A stretch of DNA of 64,000 bases from Pseudofrankia sp. DC12. Lineage in GTDB: Bacteria; Actinomycetota; Actinomycetes; Frankiales; Frankiaceae. Position 1 is the stretch's first letter; the number at the start of each line of letters is the position of its first letter. This document shows, one piece after another, positions 44,523-52,596 of the stretch. The DNA lies in the NCBI RefSeq assembly GCF_000966285.1, contig NZ_KQ031391.1, forward strand, positions 3,631,208-3,695,207, in the 5' to 3' direction. The position numbers and the translations under genes are program-made. The notes below the pieces were generated by a model. The model did not search any database. It was not told the origin of the DNA and was given only the letters and a program-made list of their open reading frames with translations.

Positions 44523-45599
44523 ATGAGCGGGGCGATCGGCCTGGCCGATCCGAGCGGGACCTCCGGTGAGTCGGGCGGCCCCGGCCCGGCTCCACGCCGG
44601 GCGCCGACGCTGGAGGAGGTCGCGGAGCTTGCCGGGGTCTCGCGGGCGACCGTCTCGCGGGTGGTCAACGGGTCGTCCCGGGTGTCCCCGGAGGCCCGGG
44701 CGGCGGTCACCGTGGCGATCGCCGAGCTCGGCTACGTGCCGAACCGGGCCGCCCGCAGCCTGGTCACCCGCCGGACCGACACCCTCGTGCTGATCGTCCA
44801 CGAGCGGCCGGACACCGTGTTCTCCGACCCGTTCTTCGCCAGCGTGCTGCGCGGCGTCAACCGGGCGCTGAGCCCGACCGACCTCCAGCTCGTCCTGCTG
44901 CAGGCCCAGGGGGAGACCCAGCGCGACCGGGCCCTGCGCTACGTCGGCAACGGGCACGTGGACGGCGTGCTGCTGATCTCGCTGCACGGCGACGACATCA
45001 TGCCCAACGCCATCGCCGCCGCCGGGATGCCGCTGGTGATGGCCGGACGGCTGCTGACCGGCCAGACCGTCGACTATGTCGACGCGGACAACGTCGGTGG
45101 CGCCCGCGACGCCGTCGCCCACCTGCTCGCCACCGGCCGGCGCCGCATCGCGAGCGTCGCCGGGCCGCCGGACATGAGCGTGGGCGTCGACCGGTTGCGT
45201 GGCTACACCGAGGCGGTGCGCGACGCCGGCGGCGACACGGCGGGATGGGTCGTCGTCGGCGACTTCACCGAGGCCAGCGGGCAGGCCGCGACTGCCCGGC
45301 TGCTGGCCGAGCACCCGGACCTGGACGCCGTGTTCGCGGCGTCGGACCTGATGGCGCTGGGTGCGCTGCGTGCGTTGCGGGCGGCCGGGCGGCGGGTGCC
45401 GGACGACGTGGCCGTCGTCGGTTTCGACGACGCGGCGCTGGCCGCCTACGCCGACCCGCCGCTGACCACCGTCCGTCAACAGGTCGAGCTGATGGGCCAG
45501 GAGATGGTCCGCCTGCTGCTCGCCCGCATCGCGGATCCCGATGGTGACCCCAGCGAGATCATCCTCCCCACCGAACTCGTCATCCGCGCCTCCGCTTGA
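44523..45599 (+). CDS. LacI-family transcriptional regulator of the sugar operon
   Basis: The ATG at 44523 is preferred over one at 44509 because GGGGGAG precedes it. The 358-residue protein has an N-terminal LacI helix-turn-helix (TLEEVAELAGVSRATVSRVVNG) with the hinge region YVPNRAARSLVTRRT. A periplasmic-binding-protein-like sugar domain follows (VGFDDAALAAYADPPLTTVRQ near the end). It is last in the sugar operon and resembles CebR by position and domain order. It most likely binds the GAGCGCTC site at 39079 and is released by a beta-glucoside. Confidence 0.9.
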   Translation: MSGAIGLADPSGTSGESGGPGPAPRRAPTLEEVAELAGVSRATVSRVVNGSSRVSPEARAAVTVAIAELGYVPNRAARSLVTRRTDTLVLIVHERPDTVFSDPFFASVLRGVNRALSPTDLQLVLLQAQGETQRDRALRYVGNGHVDGVLLISLHGDDIMPNAIAAAGMPLVMAGRLLTGQTVDYVDADNVGGARDAVAHLLATGRRRIASVAGPPDMSVGVDRLRGYTEAVRDAGGDTAGWVVVGDFTEASGQAATARLLAEHPDLDAVFAASDLMALGALRALRAAGRRVPDDVAVVGFDDAALAAYADPPLTTVRQQVELMGQEMVRLLLARIADPDGDPSEIILPTELVIRASA

Positions 45600-45616
45600 G
45601 ACTGTCGGCCGGAACC

Positions 45617-45704
45617 GGGCGCTGAGCGCCCTTCGCTGACCTCCCAGATCGGCTTCGTCGATCCGGCAGGGACCCCGGCCCTGCCTGTCGGGCGCTGAGC
45701 GCCC
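45617..45704. repeat. Intergenic palindromic repeat, copy 1
   Basis: Two GGGCGCTGAGCGCCC palindromes (45617-45631 and 45690-45704) flank an approximately 58-base core. The core contains agatcggcttcgtcgatccg and a run beginning gcagggacccc. The whole unit recurs in inverted orientation at 47493-47560. It lies in the gap after the regulator gene and could also act as a terminator. Confidence 0.75.
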
Positions 45705-45802
45705 TCCCAAGGCTTGTTCGGCTGGACGTGGAGATTGGTGGTCGGCGCTGGTAAGGGCTGGCCTCGTGGTCGGCTGCCGCTGGACGGTGGGCGCGGTGGC
45801 TG

Positions 45803-47164
45803 GTGTGGAAGCGGCGGGTACTAGCCTTCCGGGACGTGCGGCCAGTGACGAACGGCGCGGAACCGGACTCGGCGCAAGCGATCGAGCACTCTATGTGCCG
45901 ATATCTGGCTCGGGCCTGGTGGGGCGGACGGCTGGTCGCCGCGTCGACCGCCGCGGTCCGGGTGAGCGAGCCCGCGCGGCTGCCTGAGCTGTACTTCCCC
46001 AAGGAAGACGTCCGGTTCGAGCTGCTGGGCGCGGCGGGCGGCCAGGCGGTCTGCCCGGTCAAGGGCACGGCCCAGCTGTGGTCGCTCGACGGGAAGTCGC
46101 CGGCGCCGCTGCCCGAGTGGCAGGACCCGGCGCACGCGGGTGACGGTCTGGTCGACGGCCAGGACGCGGTGTGGAGCTTCACCGAGCCGGCCCCCGGCCT
46201 GGACTGGCTCACGGATCTGGTCGCCTTCGACCACGACCGGGTGCGGGTGGAGATCGTCGACCTCGTCGAGGGGGAGGACTCCCGCGAGGCGTCGGTGAAG
46301 CGGTTCCCCATTTGGGGCGACGCCACCGACCTCATCGACATGCTGGATCTGCGGGTCGTCGGCGAGCGCCGCCAGGTGAGCACGGTCCGGCCGTTCGCCG
46401 CCCGCTCGGTCGTCGAGGCGAGCCAGATCCTCGGCCAGGCGATCGTCGCCGCGATGCGGCACACCGGCGGCCGCCGCGTCGTGTCGGCACAGCTGGTGAT
46501 GTACCGGGTCGCCGACACCAGCATCCCCCTCGAGTTCGACCTTGAGGACCTCAGCTCCGGCCGGACCTTCAGCGCGGTGCTCGTGCACGTCAGCCAGGAG
46601 GGAAGGCGCCGGGCCAGCGTCAGCCTGCTGCTCGACGTCACGGCCGCTGAGGTCTTCCGGCACGAGGAGCCGGCGCCGCCATGTGCCGGACCGTACGATG
46701 CGGTTCCTTACGACATGGCGGTCACCGGCCGCGATCTGCGCGTGGTGGACGCCGCGTGCGACAACGACTCGAACGCGCCGGTCGGACCGCCGACCCTTGA
46801 CGCGTGGGTGAAGTTCCGCGAGGTGCCGGCCGACCCGGCCCTGCACGCCGGCCTGCTCGCCCAGTTCACCGGGCACATGTCCCTCGCCGCCGCGATGCGT
46901 CCGCACGCCGGCTTCGGGCAGGACCAGGCACACCGCACCCTGTCGATGGGGATCAGCACGATCGCGATCTCGCTGCACGCCGATGTCCGCGCCGACCAGT
47001 GGATGCTCTACCACCACCACTCGACGTTCGTCGGCGACGGCATGGCACACGCGGAATGCCGGGTATACACCGAGGCTGGCCGCCTCGTCGCGTCGTTCAC
47101 TGTCGATGCGATCCTGCGCGCTCTGGAGGCCAGGTTCCATCACAGTGACAAGACCGCGATCTGA
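45803..47164 (+). CDS. DUF427-TesB-type thioesterase fusion
   Basis: The frame is open from GTG at 45803 (453 aa), but the start is uncertain; an ATG at 45893 is also possible. Residues about 35-120 are a DUF427 domain (WWGGRLVAASTAAVRV, LYFPKEDVRFELL, CPVKGTAQLWSL). Residues about 165-450 are a double-hotdog acyl-CoA thioesterase II (TesB-like), with HMSLAAAMRPHAGF and ISLHADVRADQWMLYHHHSTFVGDG near the end. TesB enzymes hydrolyse medium or long acyl-CoAs. The role of DUF427 is unknown. The gene stands alone between copies of an intergenic repeat. Confidence 0.8.
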   Translation: MWKRRVLAFRDVRPVTNGAEPDSAQAIEHSMCRYLARAWWGGRLVAASTAAVRVSEPARLPELYFPKEDVRFELLGAAGGQAVCPVKGTAQLWSLDGKSPAPLPEWQDPAHAGDGLVDGQDAVWSFTEPAPGLDWLTDLVAFDHDRVRVEIVDLVEGEDSREASVKRFPIWGDATDLIDMLDLRVVGERRQVSTVRPFAARSVVEASQILGQAIVAAMRHTGGRRVVSAQLVMYRVADTSIPLEFDLEDLSSGRTFSAVLVHVSQEGRRRASVSLLLDVTAAEVFRHEEPAPPCAGPYDAVPYDMAVTGRDLRVVDAACDNDSNAPVGPPTLDAWVKFREVPADPALHAGLLAQFTGHMSLAAAMRPHAGFGQDQAHRTLSMGISTIAISLHADVRADQWMLYHHHSTFVGDGMAHAECRVYTEAGRLVASFTVDAILRALEARFHHSDKTAI

Positions 47165-47173
47165 TGGCGCACC

Positions 47174-47404
47174 GTGCCGGCGCTGGTGTTCCGCGGCGGC
47201 GCGAGCGATCCCTTCCATCCGAGGGCGACCTCCGAGGCCGTCGCCGAGCTGCTACCGAACGCCCGCCTGGCCGAGCCCCCGTGGGGCGACCGCGAGTACC
47301 TGGAACGCCAGGCCGCGGCCGCGGCCGCCGGCAGCGCCTTCACCCGCTGGCCACTCCTCGTCCCCACCCTGCGTGACTGGGCGCGGCAAGCGCTCACCGA
47401 CTAG
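47174..47404 (+). pseudogene. C-terminal fragment of an alpha/beta hydrolase-like protein
   Basis: A 76-residue frame (VPALVFRGGASDPFHP, then SEAVAELLPNARLAEPPW) begins 9 bases after the thioesterase stop. It matches the last part of alpha/beta hydrolases, including the segment around the acid residue (GASDPFHP), but the nucleophile half is missing. GTG at 47174 could start translation, yet no complete enzyme can result. It is likely a gene relic left next to the repeat. Confidence 0.6.
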
Positions 47405-47492
47405 GAGAAAAATCAGCGCGACCCGGCAACGAAGCCGGTCCAGACCTGGATCGGCTGCGGGCTTCCACGCCGCCGTGGAGGAGACGTCGAGA

Positions 47493-47560
47493 GGGCGCTC
47501 AGCGCCCGAGGCGGAGCCAGGGTCCCTGCCGGATCGGCGAAGCCGATCTGGCAGGTAAGC
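47493..47560. repeat. Intergenic palindromic repeat, copy 2 (inverted)
   Basis: This begins with GGGCGCTCAGCGCCC and continues with gggtccctgccggatcggcg and aagccgatctggcagg. That is the complement of the core in copy 1 at 45617-45704 with a few differences. The two copies face each other around the thioesterase gene. It lies in the gap between convergent genes. Confidence 0.75.
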
Positions 47561-47593
47561 GGAGGCGCGAAGCGCCGTCGCCGGCCGATCGCC

Positions 47594-48481
47594 TCAGTCG
47601 GTTCGCTCTTGGGGGGAGGAGTGCTCCCAGTCGGCGAGGATCGTGCGGATGCCGGTGACCAGCAGGAGCGGCTGGTCGAGCATGACGTGGTGGCTGGCGA
47701 GCGGGATCTCGATCACCGGGGCGACCCGGCCGAGCAGGTTGTACATCTGGTCGCCGATGTCCGAGGTGACCAGGCCGTTCTCGGCTCGGAACAGGGCGAC
47801 CCGGCAGTGCACCTTGTGCAGTGCCTCGGGGGCCGGGGTCCGGTTGCCGAAGACGTTCGGGTCGAACTTCCAGGTCCAGCCGCCCTCGACCGAGCCGATC
47901 GAGCCGCGCGCGATGTGCTCGATCACGTACGACAGCGAATGCGTCTGCTGGGGGACGGTGCGGAACCGGGCGAGCGCGTCGGTGGCGGTCGCGTACACCC
48001 GAAGTGGCCCAAACGCGGTGCGGTCCCGCGCGGCCACCTCCTCCGGCGTGAAGTCCGAGACGGGCGAGTCGATCAGCACGATGCCGGCGACCCGGTCAGG
48101 GTGCTCCGCGGCCGTGGTGATCGCGATCCAGCCACCCATGCTGTGCCCGATGACGACCGGGGGCGAGCTGATGCCCGCGTCGTCGATCACGCCGACCACC
48201 TCGGCGGCCCAGGTGGACAGTGTGTAGTCGTCGCGGCGGTCGCTGTCGCCGTGACCGGACAGGTCCAGTGCGACCACGCGGTACTCGGCCGGTATCAGCG
48301 GCGCGATGTGGTCCCACCAGCCGGCGTGCGCCGCGCCGCCGTGCACGAGCACGATGGCCGGCAGCTCGGGTGGGCCGCCCCAACACCGGTAGGCGATCCG
48401 CGCGCCCTCGACCTCGACCTCGAAGTGCTCGGGCCGGTCGTCCAACGCGTGGTCGAACCAGGGCGGTGCTTCCTCGTCCAT
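47594..48481 (-). CDS. Alpha/beta-fold hydrolase
   Basis: This 295-residue enzyme starts with ATG at 48481. The oxyanion-type motif VLVHGGAAHAGWW, the nucleophile elbow GHSMGG (serine at about 133) and a late histidine (LASHHVMLDQP) follow the usual order. DSPVSDFTPEEVAARD and the helices after it form the lid. No signal peptide. Substrate is unknown; esterase, epoxide hydrolase-like and C-C hydrolase members share this outline. It stands alone and converges with the thioesterase region. Confidence 0.85.
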   Translation of the reverse strand: MDEEAPPWFDHALDDRPEHFEVEVEGARIAYRCWGGPPELPAIVLVHGGAAHAGWWDHIAPLIPAEYRVVALDLSGHGDSDRRDDYTLSTWAAEVVGVIDDAGISSPPVVIGHSMGGWIAITTAAEHPDRVAGIVLIDSPVSDFTPEEVAARDRTAFGPLRVYATATDALARFRTVPQQTHSLSYVIEHIARGSIGSVEGGWTWKFDPNVFGNRTPAPEALHKVHCRVALFRAENGLVTSDIGDQMYNLLGRVAPVIEIPLASHHVMLDQPLLLVTGIRTILADWEHSSPQERTD

Positions 48482-48737
48482 CTCCCGCTGTCCGCCTATT
48501 CGGCTTGTCGGCTGCCCGCGTGACTGCTGTCCGTGCGCGGGTGGTCGGTGGCCTCGCGGGCCGGCGGCCGGGGCTGTGGCCCGGTTCCGCCGGTTCCGCG
48601 GTCCCCCGGGGCTCCGGCCTGATCGGCGACGGGCTTCCGGCCGGACCGAGGGAGTCGGTCTGGTGGGTCGTCGATCTGGGCGGTCCGGGTCGGACCGACC
48701 CATCCTGCCTGGTGAGCGTAACGCCGCCAAGCCATGG

Positions 48738-49943
48738 TCAACACCCTCGTGGACGGTTGCCTGACCGTCCCGTGGGAGAGGCCGCTGCCCGCCGGCTCGC
48801 GAGGAGGTCACGGTAGAGATCGGCATGTGCGCCGGCGGCCGCGTCCCAGCTGTGCCGCGCGGCGAGGGCGGCGCCGGCCGCGCGACGGGTCGGGTCCGGC
48901 GCCGCGAGGGACGCCGCGAGCCCTGCGGCCAGCTCGGCCGGACCGTCGGCGAAGCGGACCGCACCGGCGAAGACCTCCCGCAGCACCGGCAGATCGCTCG
49001 CCACCACCGGCACGCCAGCCGCCAGCGCCTCCAGCGCGGCCAGGCCGAAGCCCTCCTTGACGGACGGGAAGGCGAAGACGGCGGCCGCCGCGACCAGCGA
49101 CGGGAGCCGGGCGTGGTCCACCGGCCCGAGGAGCACCGGCTCGAGGCCCACCTCGGCAGCCCGAGCGAGCACCCGGGTGCGGTAGTCCCGGTAGTCGAAC
49201 AACGTCTCGCCGCCCGCGACCACCAGCGCCGGTACCGGCGCGCCGGGCGGCACAAGTCCAGGAAGAAGGGCCATCGCCTCGACGAGGTCGAGGGTGCCCT
49301 TGCGTGGCTCGATCCCACCGACCGCCAGCACGAACCGGCCAAGCTGCCCGCGCCACCGGGCTCTCGCCTCGGCCGACGCCGGGTCCGCCGCCGCGGCGAA
49401 CCGCGCCGCCTCCACCCCGTTGGGGATCACGCGTGCCTCGATGCCCCAGCCGGCCGAGAGCTCGGCGGCGACCGCCGCCGACACGCAGACGTGGGCGTAC
49501 GGCCGGCGCAGGGCCAGTTCGTGGCAGGCCACCAGTTCCGGCGTGCTGAACGTGTCGAGGTGGTGGACGGTGCGCACGCACTCCGGTACCGCGTTCGCGC
49601 TGATGCAGTCCTGCGCGTGGACGACGTCATACCCACCCGGCCCGGTGGCGGGATGGTCGTGGAAGGCAGCGCCGAGGACCTCGACCGAGCGCAGCACCCG
49701 AGCCCCGACGGACTCGCCCGCCCGGTCCGGGAACGGCACCCCGTGGACCGTCACCCCCGGGGCTACCGGCCGGAAGAAGCCGCCGTCGCCGCCGCGGGCG
49801 AGGGTCCACAGGTCAACCTCATGGCCCGCGCGGGCGAGCGCCTCGGCCAGGCAGAGCGTGGCGACGACGCCGCCGCGTGCCTTCGTCGAGTACGTCAGCA
49901 ACGCGATCCGCAGCGCCTCGTCGGCGGTCGCGGCCCGGCTCAC
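48738..49943 (-). CDS. Glycosyltransferase family 4 (MSMEG_0565-like), Nit1C cluster
   Basis: This 401-residue GT-B enzyme starts with GTG at 49943, overlapping the previous stop as GTGA. The N-terminal domain has ALLTYSTKARGGVVATLCLAEALARAGHEV. The C-terminal domain carries FVLAVGGIEPRKGT, AAVFAFPSVKEGFGLAALEALAAGVPVV and the EX7E-type glutamates of GT4 enzymes. By order and family it corresponds to the glycosyltransferase (MSMEG_0565-like) of nitrilase clusters. It is the last gene of the operon. Acceptor and product are unknown. Confidence 0.85.
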   Translation of the reverse strand: MSRAATADEALRIALLTYSTKARGGVVATLCLAEALARAGHEVDLWTLARGGDGGFFRPVAPGVTVHGVPFPDRAGESVGARVLRSVEVLGAAFHDHPATGPGGYDVVHAQDCISANAVPECVRTVHHLDTFSTPELVACHELALRRPYAHVCVSAAVAAELSAGWGIEARVIPNGVEAARFAAAADPASAEARARWRGQLGRFVLAVGGIEPRKGTLDLVEAMALLPGLVPPGAPVPALVVAGGETLFDYRDYRTRVLARAAEVGLEPVLLGPVDHARLPSLVAAAAVFAFPSVKEGFGLAALEALAAGVPVVASDLPVLREVFAGAVRFADGPAELAAGLAASLAAPDPTRRAAGAALAARHSWDAAAGAHADLYRDLLASRRAAASPTGRSGNRPRGC

Positions 49944-51565
49944 CGCGAGCTGTCCGGGGCCTGGCGCTCGCCCGCGCGGGCGAGCGCGGCCTCTGCCGTC
50001 GCGACGAGGTCGGCGTGGCTGGGCCCGGCTGCCGGCGCGGGGCGCCAGCCGGAGGCCTGGACGGCGCGGACCCGGGCGACGATCCCGGGGTCGGCGAGCA
50101 CCTCCGACGGAAGCGCCAGCAGGTTCTGCAGCCGGGTGAAGGCCTGCCAGACGACCGGGTCGCGCGCCGCGGCGAGAAACGCCTCCCCGTTCGTCACCGG
50201 CTCGGAGCCCGCGCGGCCTGATCCGGCTCCATCCGGGCTGCGCGGAGCCGGGGCGACGGCCGGGGACGAGCGCCAGCGGGCGAGGCGCGCGGAGTCCTGG
50301 GCGCGGGAGTCGTGGTACCAGGGCAGCGCCTCGGCTCGCACGATCGCGTCGAGGCGCAGCGCGCGTTCGACCGGGTCGCGCGTGCTGGCGACGACGTCCG
50401 TCAGCCACGCGGCCGTGAGCGCCGCGAGCGTCGTGCCCCTGGTGTGGGCCGGATTGGTGATCAGCGCGGCGTCGCCGATGGGCAGCAGGCCCAGCACCGC
50501 GGGTTGGCCGTCGGCGACCCAGGGGTGGAACCGGTTGTGCAGCCCGGCCATCGCGGCGACCGGGCCGAGCGGTCCGACCGGGCCGCCGCCGGGCGTCGCC
50601 CAACTGCCGCCGGCCGGCGTCCGCGCCTCGGCGGCTGGCTCCGTGGGGTTGACGGCCGTCTTGCCGTCCAGCCAGGGTGCGATCGGGCCGATCGCCCGGA
50701 CCGCCGCGTCGAACGCGACGCCGTGCCGGAGCACCCGCAGCTCCGCGTCCTCGGGCAGGACGCCGAAGGTCACCGAGAACACGTCCTTGTCGGCCGGAAA
50801 GACCAGGCAGGAGTAAAGGTCGAAGGACCCGCCGGCGGTGTGGCCGCGGTTGAGGCCGGTGGCGAGCGACCGGTCGCCGCCGCGGGCGTAGAACCGCGAG
50901 TAGTACGTGATGCCGCAGGGCGCCTCGAGCGCGGCCGGCAGCGCCGCGCCGGCCGCCGCGAGCAGGTCCCGCAGCGGCGAGCGCCGCCCGCCCGCGTCGA
51001 CCACCAGGTCGGCCGCGACGCTGGTGCCGTCGGCGAGGCGCACGCCGCGCACCCACGGCACGCCGTCGGCGGCGGATGGGGCCGTCACCAGGCCGGTGAC
51101 CCGGGACCGGTCCTGGATGGTGACCCCCGGCTCGGCCTGTGCCGCCGTGCGCAGGACGTCGTCGAGCAGGGCGCGCCGGGCGCCGAGCACCACCAGCTCA
51201 CCCGACTCCGTCGGCAGCCCCGGAACGGTCGTGCCGGCGCCGGGACCGGTCAGCGACGACCGGATCTCGGCGGGAGCGGTCCGCGGGAGCGAGATCTCCC
51301 GTGCGCCCGCGGCGAGCAGGGCGGCCAGCAGGTCCGGTGCCCGCTGCCTGAGCAGCGCGCGGAACCGGGCCAGGTAGGCGTGCGAGTGCCGCGCCTGCGG
51401 CACCCCCGGCCGCGGCTCGCCCACCCCGGGCGGCCTGGCGGCGTCCCGGTCGACGACCAGGACCTGGCGGCCGGCGCGGGCGAGGAACACCGCGGCCAGC
51501 AGACCGCCGGCGCCGGCGCCGACGATCACGACGCGTTCGGTGGCCGCGAGGGTCATGGCGGGCAT
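49940..51565 (-). CDS. FAD-dependent oxidoreductase
   Basis: The ATG at 51565 is used because GGGAG lies just upstream; an ATG at 51556 is also possible. The 541-residue protein has a Rossmann FAD site (VVIVGAGAGGLLAAVFLARAGRQVLVVDRD), a second FAD motif (ADLVVDAGGRRSPLRD) and LPIGDAALITNPAHTRGTT near the end, as in PHBH-like monooxygenases and halogenase relatives. It lies 20 bases after the nitrilase stop and overlaps the glycosyltransferase start. It does not look like the standard flavoprotein (MSMEG_0569-like) of this cluster and may replace it. The C-terminal 100 residues are variable. Confidence 0.8.
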   Translation of the reverse strand: MPAMTLAATERVVIVGAGAGGLLAAVFLARAGRQVLVVDRDAARPPGVGEPRPGVPQARHSHAYLARFRALLRQRAPDLLAALLAAGAREISLPRTAPAEIRSSLTGPGAGTTVPGLPTESGELVVLGARRALLDDVLRTAAQAEPGVTIQDRSRVTGLVTAPSAADGVPWVRGVRLADGTSVAADLVVDAGGRRSPLRDLLAAAGAALPAALEAPCGITYYSRFYARGGDRSLATGLNRGHTAGGSFDLYSCLVFPADKDVFSVTFGVLPEDAELRVLRHGVAFDAAVRAIGPIAPWLDGKTAVNPTEPAAEARTPAGGSWATPGGGPVGPLGPVAAMAGLHNRFHPWVADGQPAVLGLLPIGDAALITNPAHTRGTTLAALTAAWLTDVVASTRDPVERALRLDAIVRAEALPWYHDSRAQDSARLARWRSSPAVAPAPRSPDGAGSGRAGSEPVTNGEAFLAAARDPVVWQAFTRLQNLLALPSEVLADPGIVARVRAVQASGWRPAPAAGPSHADLVATAEAALARAGERQAPDSSR

Positions 51566-51585
51566 CGTCTCCCTGCTGGCGGTGG

Positions 51586-52491
51586 TCAGCCGGTGCGCGC
51601 CGGCGGGATGAGCCGGAGCGGCTGGTGCAGGAGCGGCTCGCCGGCCAGCAGACACTGGGTGTCGTAGGCGTCCGGGCGCCGGCCGCGCAGGTGGTTCAGG
51701 CCGCGCCGGGCGACGAAGAGCGCATGGTCGACGTCCAGCCGGGCCACGGCCAGCCCCTCCTTGTCACCGGTCGCGGCGAGCCCGGTGCCGTCGGCGTGCA
51801 GGATCTTCGAGTTGCCGACGAACGTCAGTGTCCCGAACCGGCCAACCTGGTTCGCCGACACCCAGACCACCTGGTTCTCCAGTGCGCGGGCCTCGTCGAA
51901 GGTGTCGAACCGGAAGCGCCAGCGGTCGGCGGCCGGGGTCTCGGCCGGGTTCGTGCGCGACATCGGCCAGGCCGACAGGCAAGCGATGATCTTCGCGCCG
52001 TCGAGTGCCAGGCTTCGGGCCGACTCGGGGAAGACCTTGTCGTAGCAGATCAGCATGCCGATCCGCCCGATCGGTGTGTCGAACGCGTGGAAGCCGGTAC
52101 CCGCGTCGTAGGAGGCGCCCTCGGACAGGGGCAGGTGGACCTTGCGGTAACGGCCGAGCACCTCTCCGGCGCCGACGCAGACGGCGCTGTTGTAGCGGCG
52201 GGCCCCGTCCCGTTCCGAGTAGCCGATGCAGACGACCATGTCGCCGGCCAGGTCGACCAGGTGGGCGATCTCCGGCCCGTCGGCCGCGAGCAGTGGGGGC
52301 GGCTCGACGATGCCGGGGTCGTCGGTCGAGTCGAGCTCCGGGAGGTAGCCGCCGAGCGACGCCTCCGGCAGCGCGAGCAGCTGGACACCTTGCGCCCGCG
52401 CCGACTCGATGTACCGGGCCACCCGCTCGAAGCACGCGGCCAGGTCCCGCCCGAACGTGTCGGACACCGCCCCGATAGTCATAGTGCTCAT
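51586..52491 (-). CDS. Nitrilase/carbon-nitrogen hydrolase of the Nit1C cluster
   Basis: The ATG at 52491 follows AGGAGA. The 301-residue enzyme has the full catalytic triad of the nitrilase superfamily: Glu43 in LPEASLGG, Lys117 in YRKVHLPL and Cys149 in LICYDKVFPE. The order and spacing are standard. It groups by context with Nit1 nitrilases, whose cluster has been linked to cyanide and nitrogen assimilation in other bacteria. The natural substrate here is unproven. It is cotranscribed with the GNAT/AIR-synthase-like gene upstream (105-base gap) and the oxidoreductase downstream. Confidence 0.9.
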   Translation of the reverse strand: MSTMTIGAVSDTFGRDLAACFERVARYIESARAQGVQLLALPEASLGGYLPELDSTDDPGIVEPPPLLAADGPEIAHLVDLAGDMVVCIGYSERDGARRYNSAVCVGAGEVLGRYRKVHLPLSEGASYDAGTGFHAFDTPIGRIGMLICYDKVFPESARSLALDGAKIIACLSAWPMSRTNPAETPAADRWRFRFDTFDEARALENQVVWVSANQVGRFGTLTFVGNSKILHADGTGLAATGDKEGLAVARLDVDHALFVARRGLNHLRGRRPDAYDTQCLLAGEPLLHQPLRLIPPARTG

Positions 52492-52596
52492 CCGCAGGTC
52501 TCCTGCCCCCCACCACTGTCGTGCGCCGGCCACGAACTGCCGCGGGCCGGCTCCTTCGTTCCCGAACCCAGGTCCCGTCCGGGCTTCGGCGTCGGA

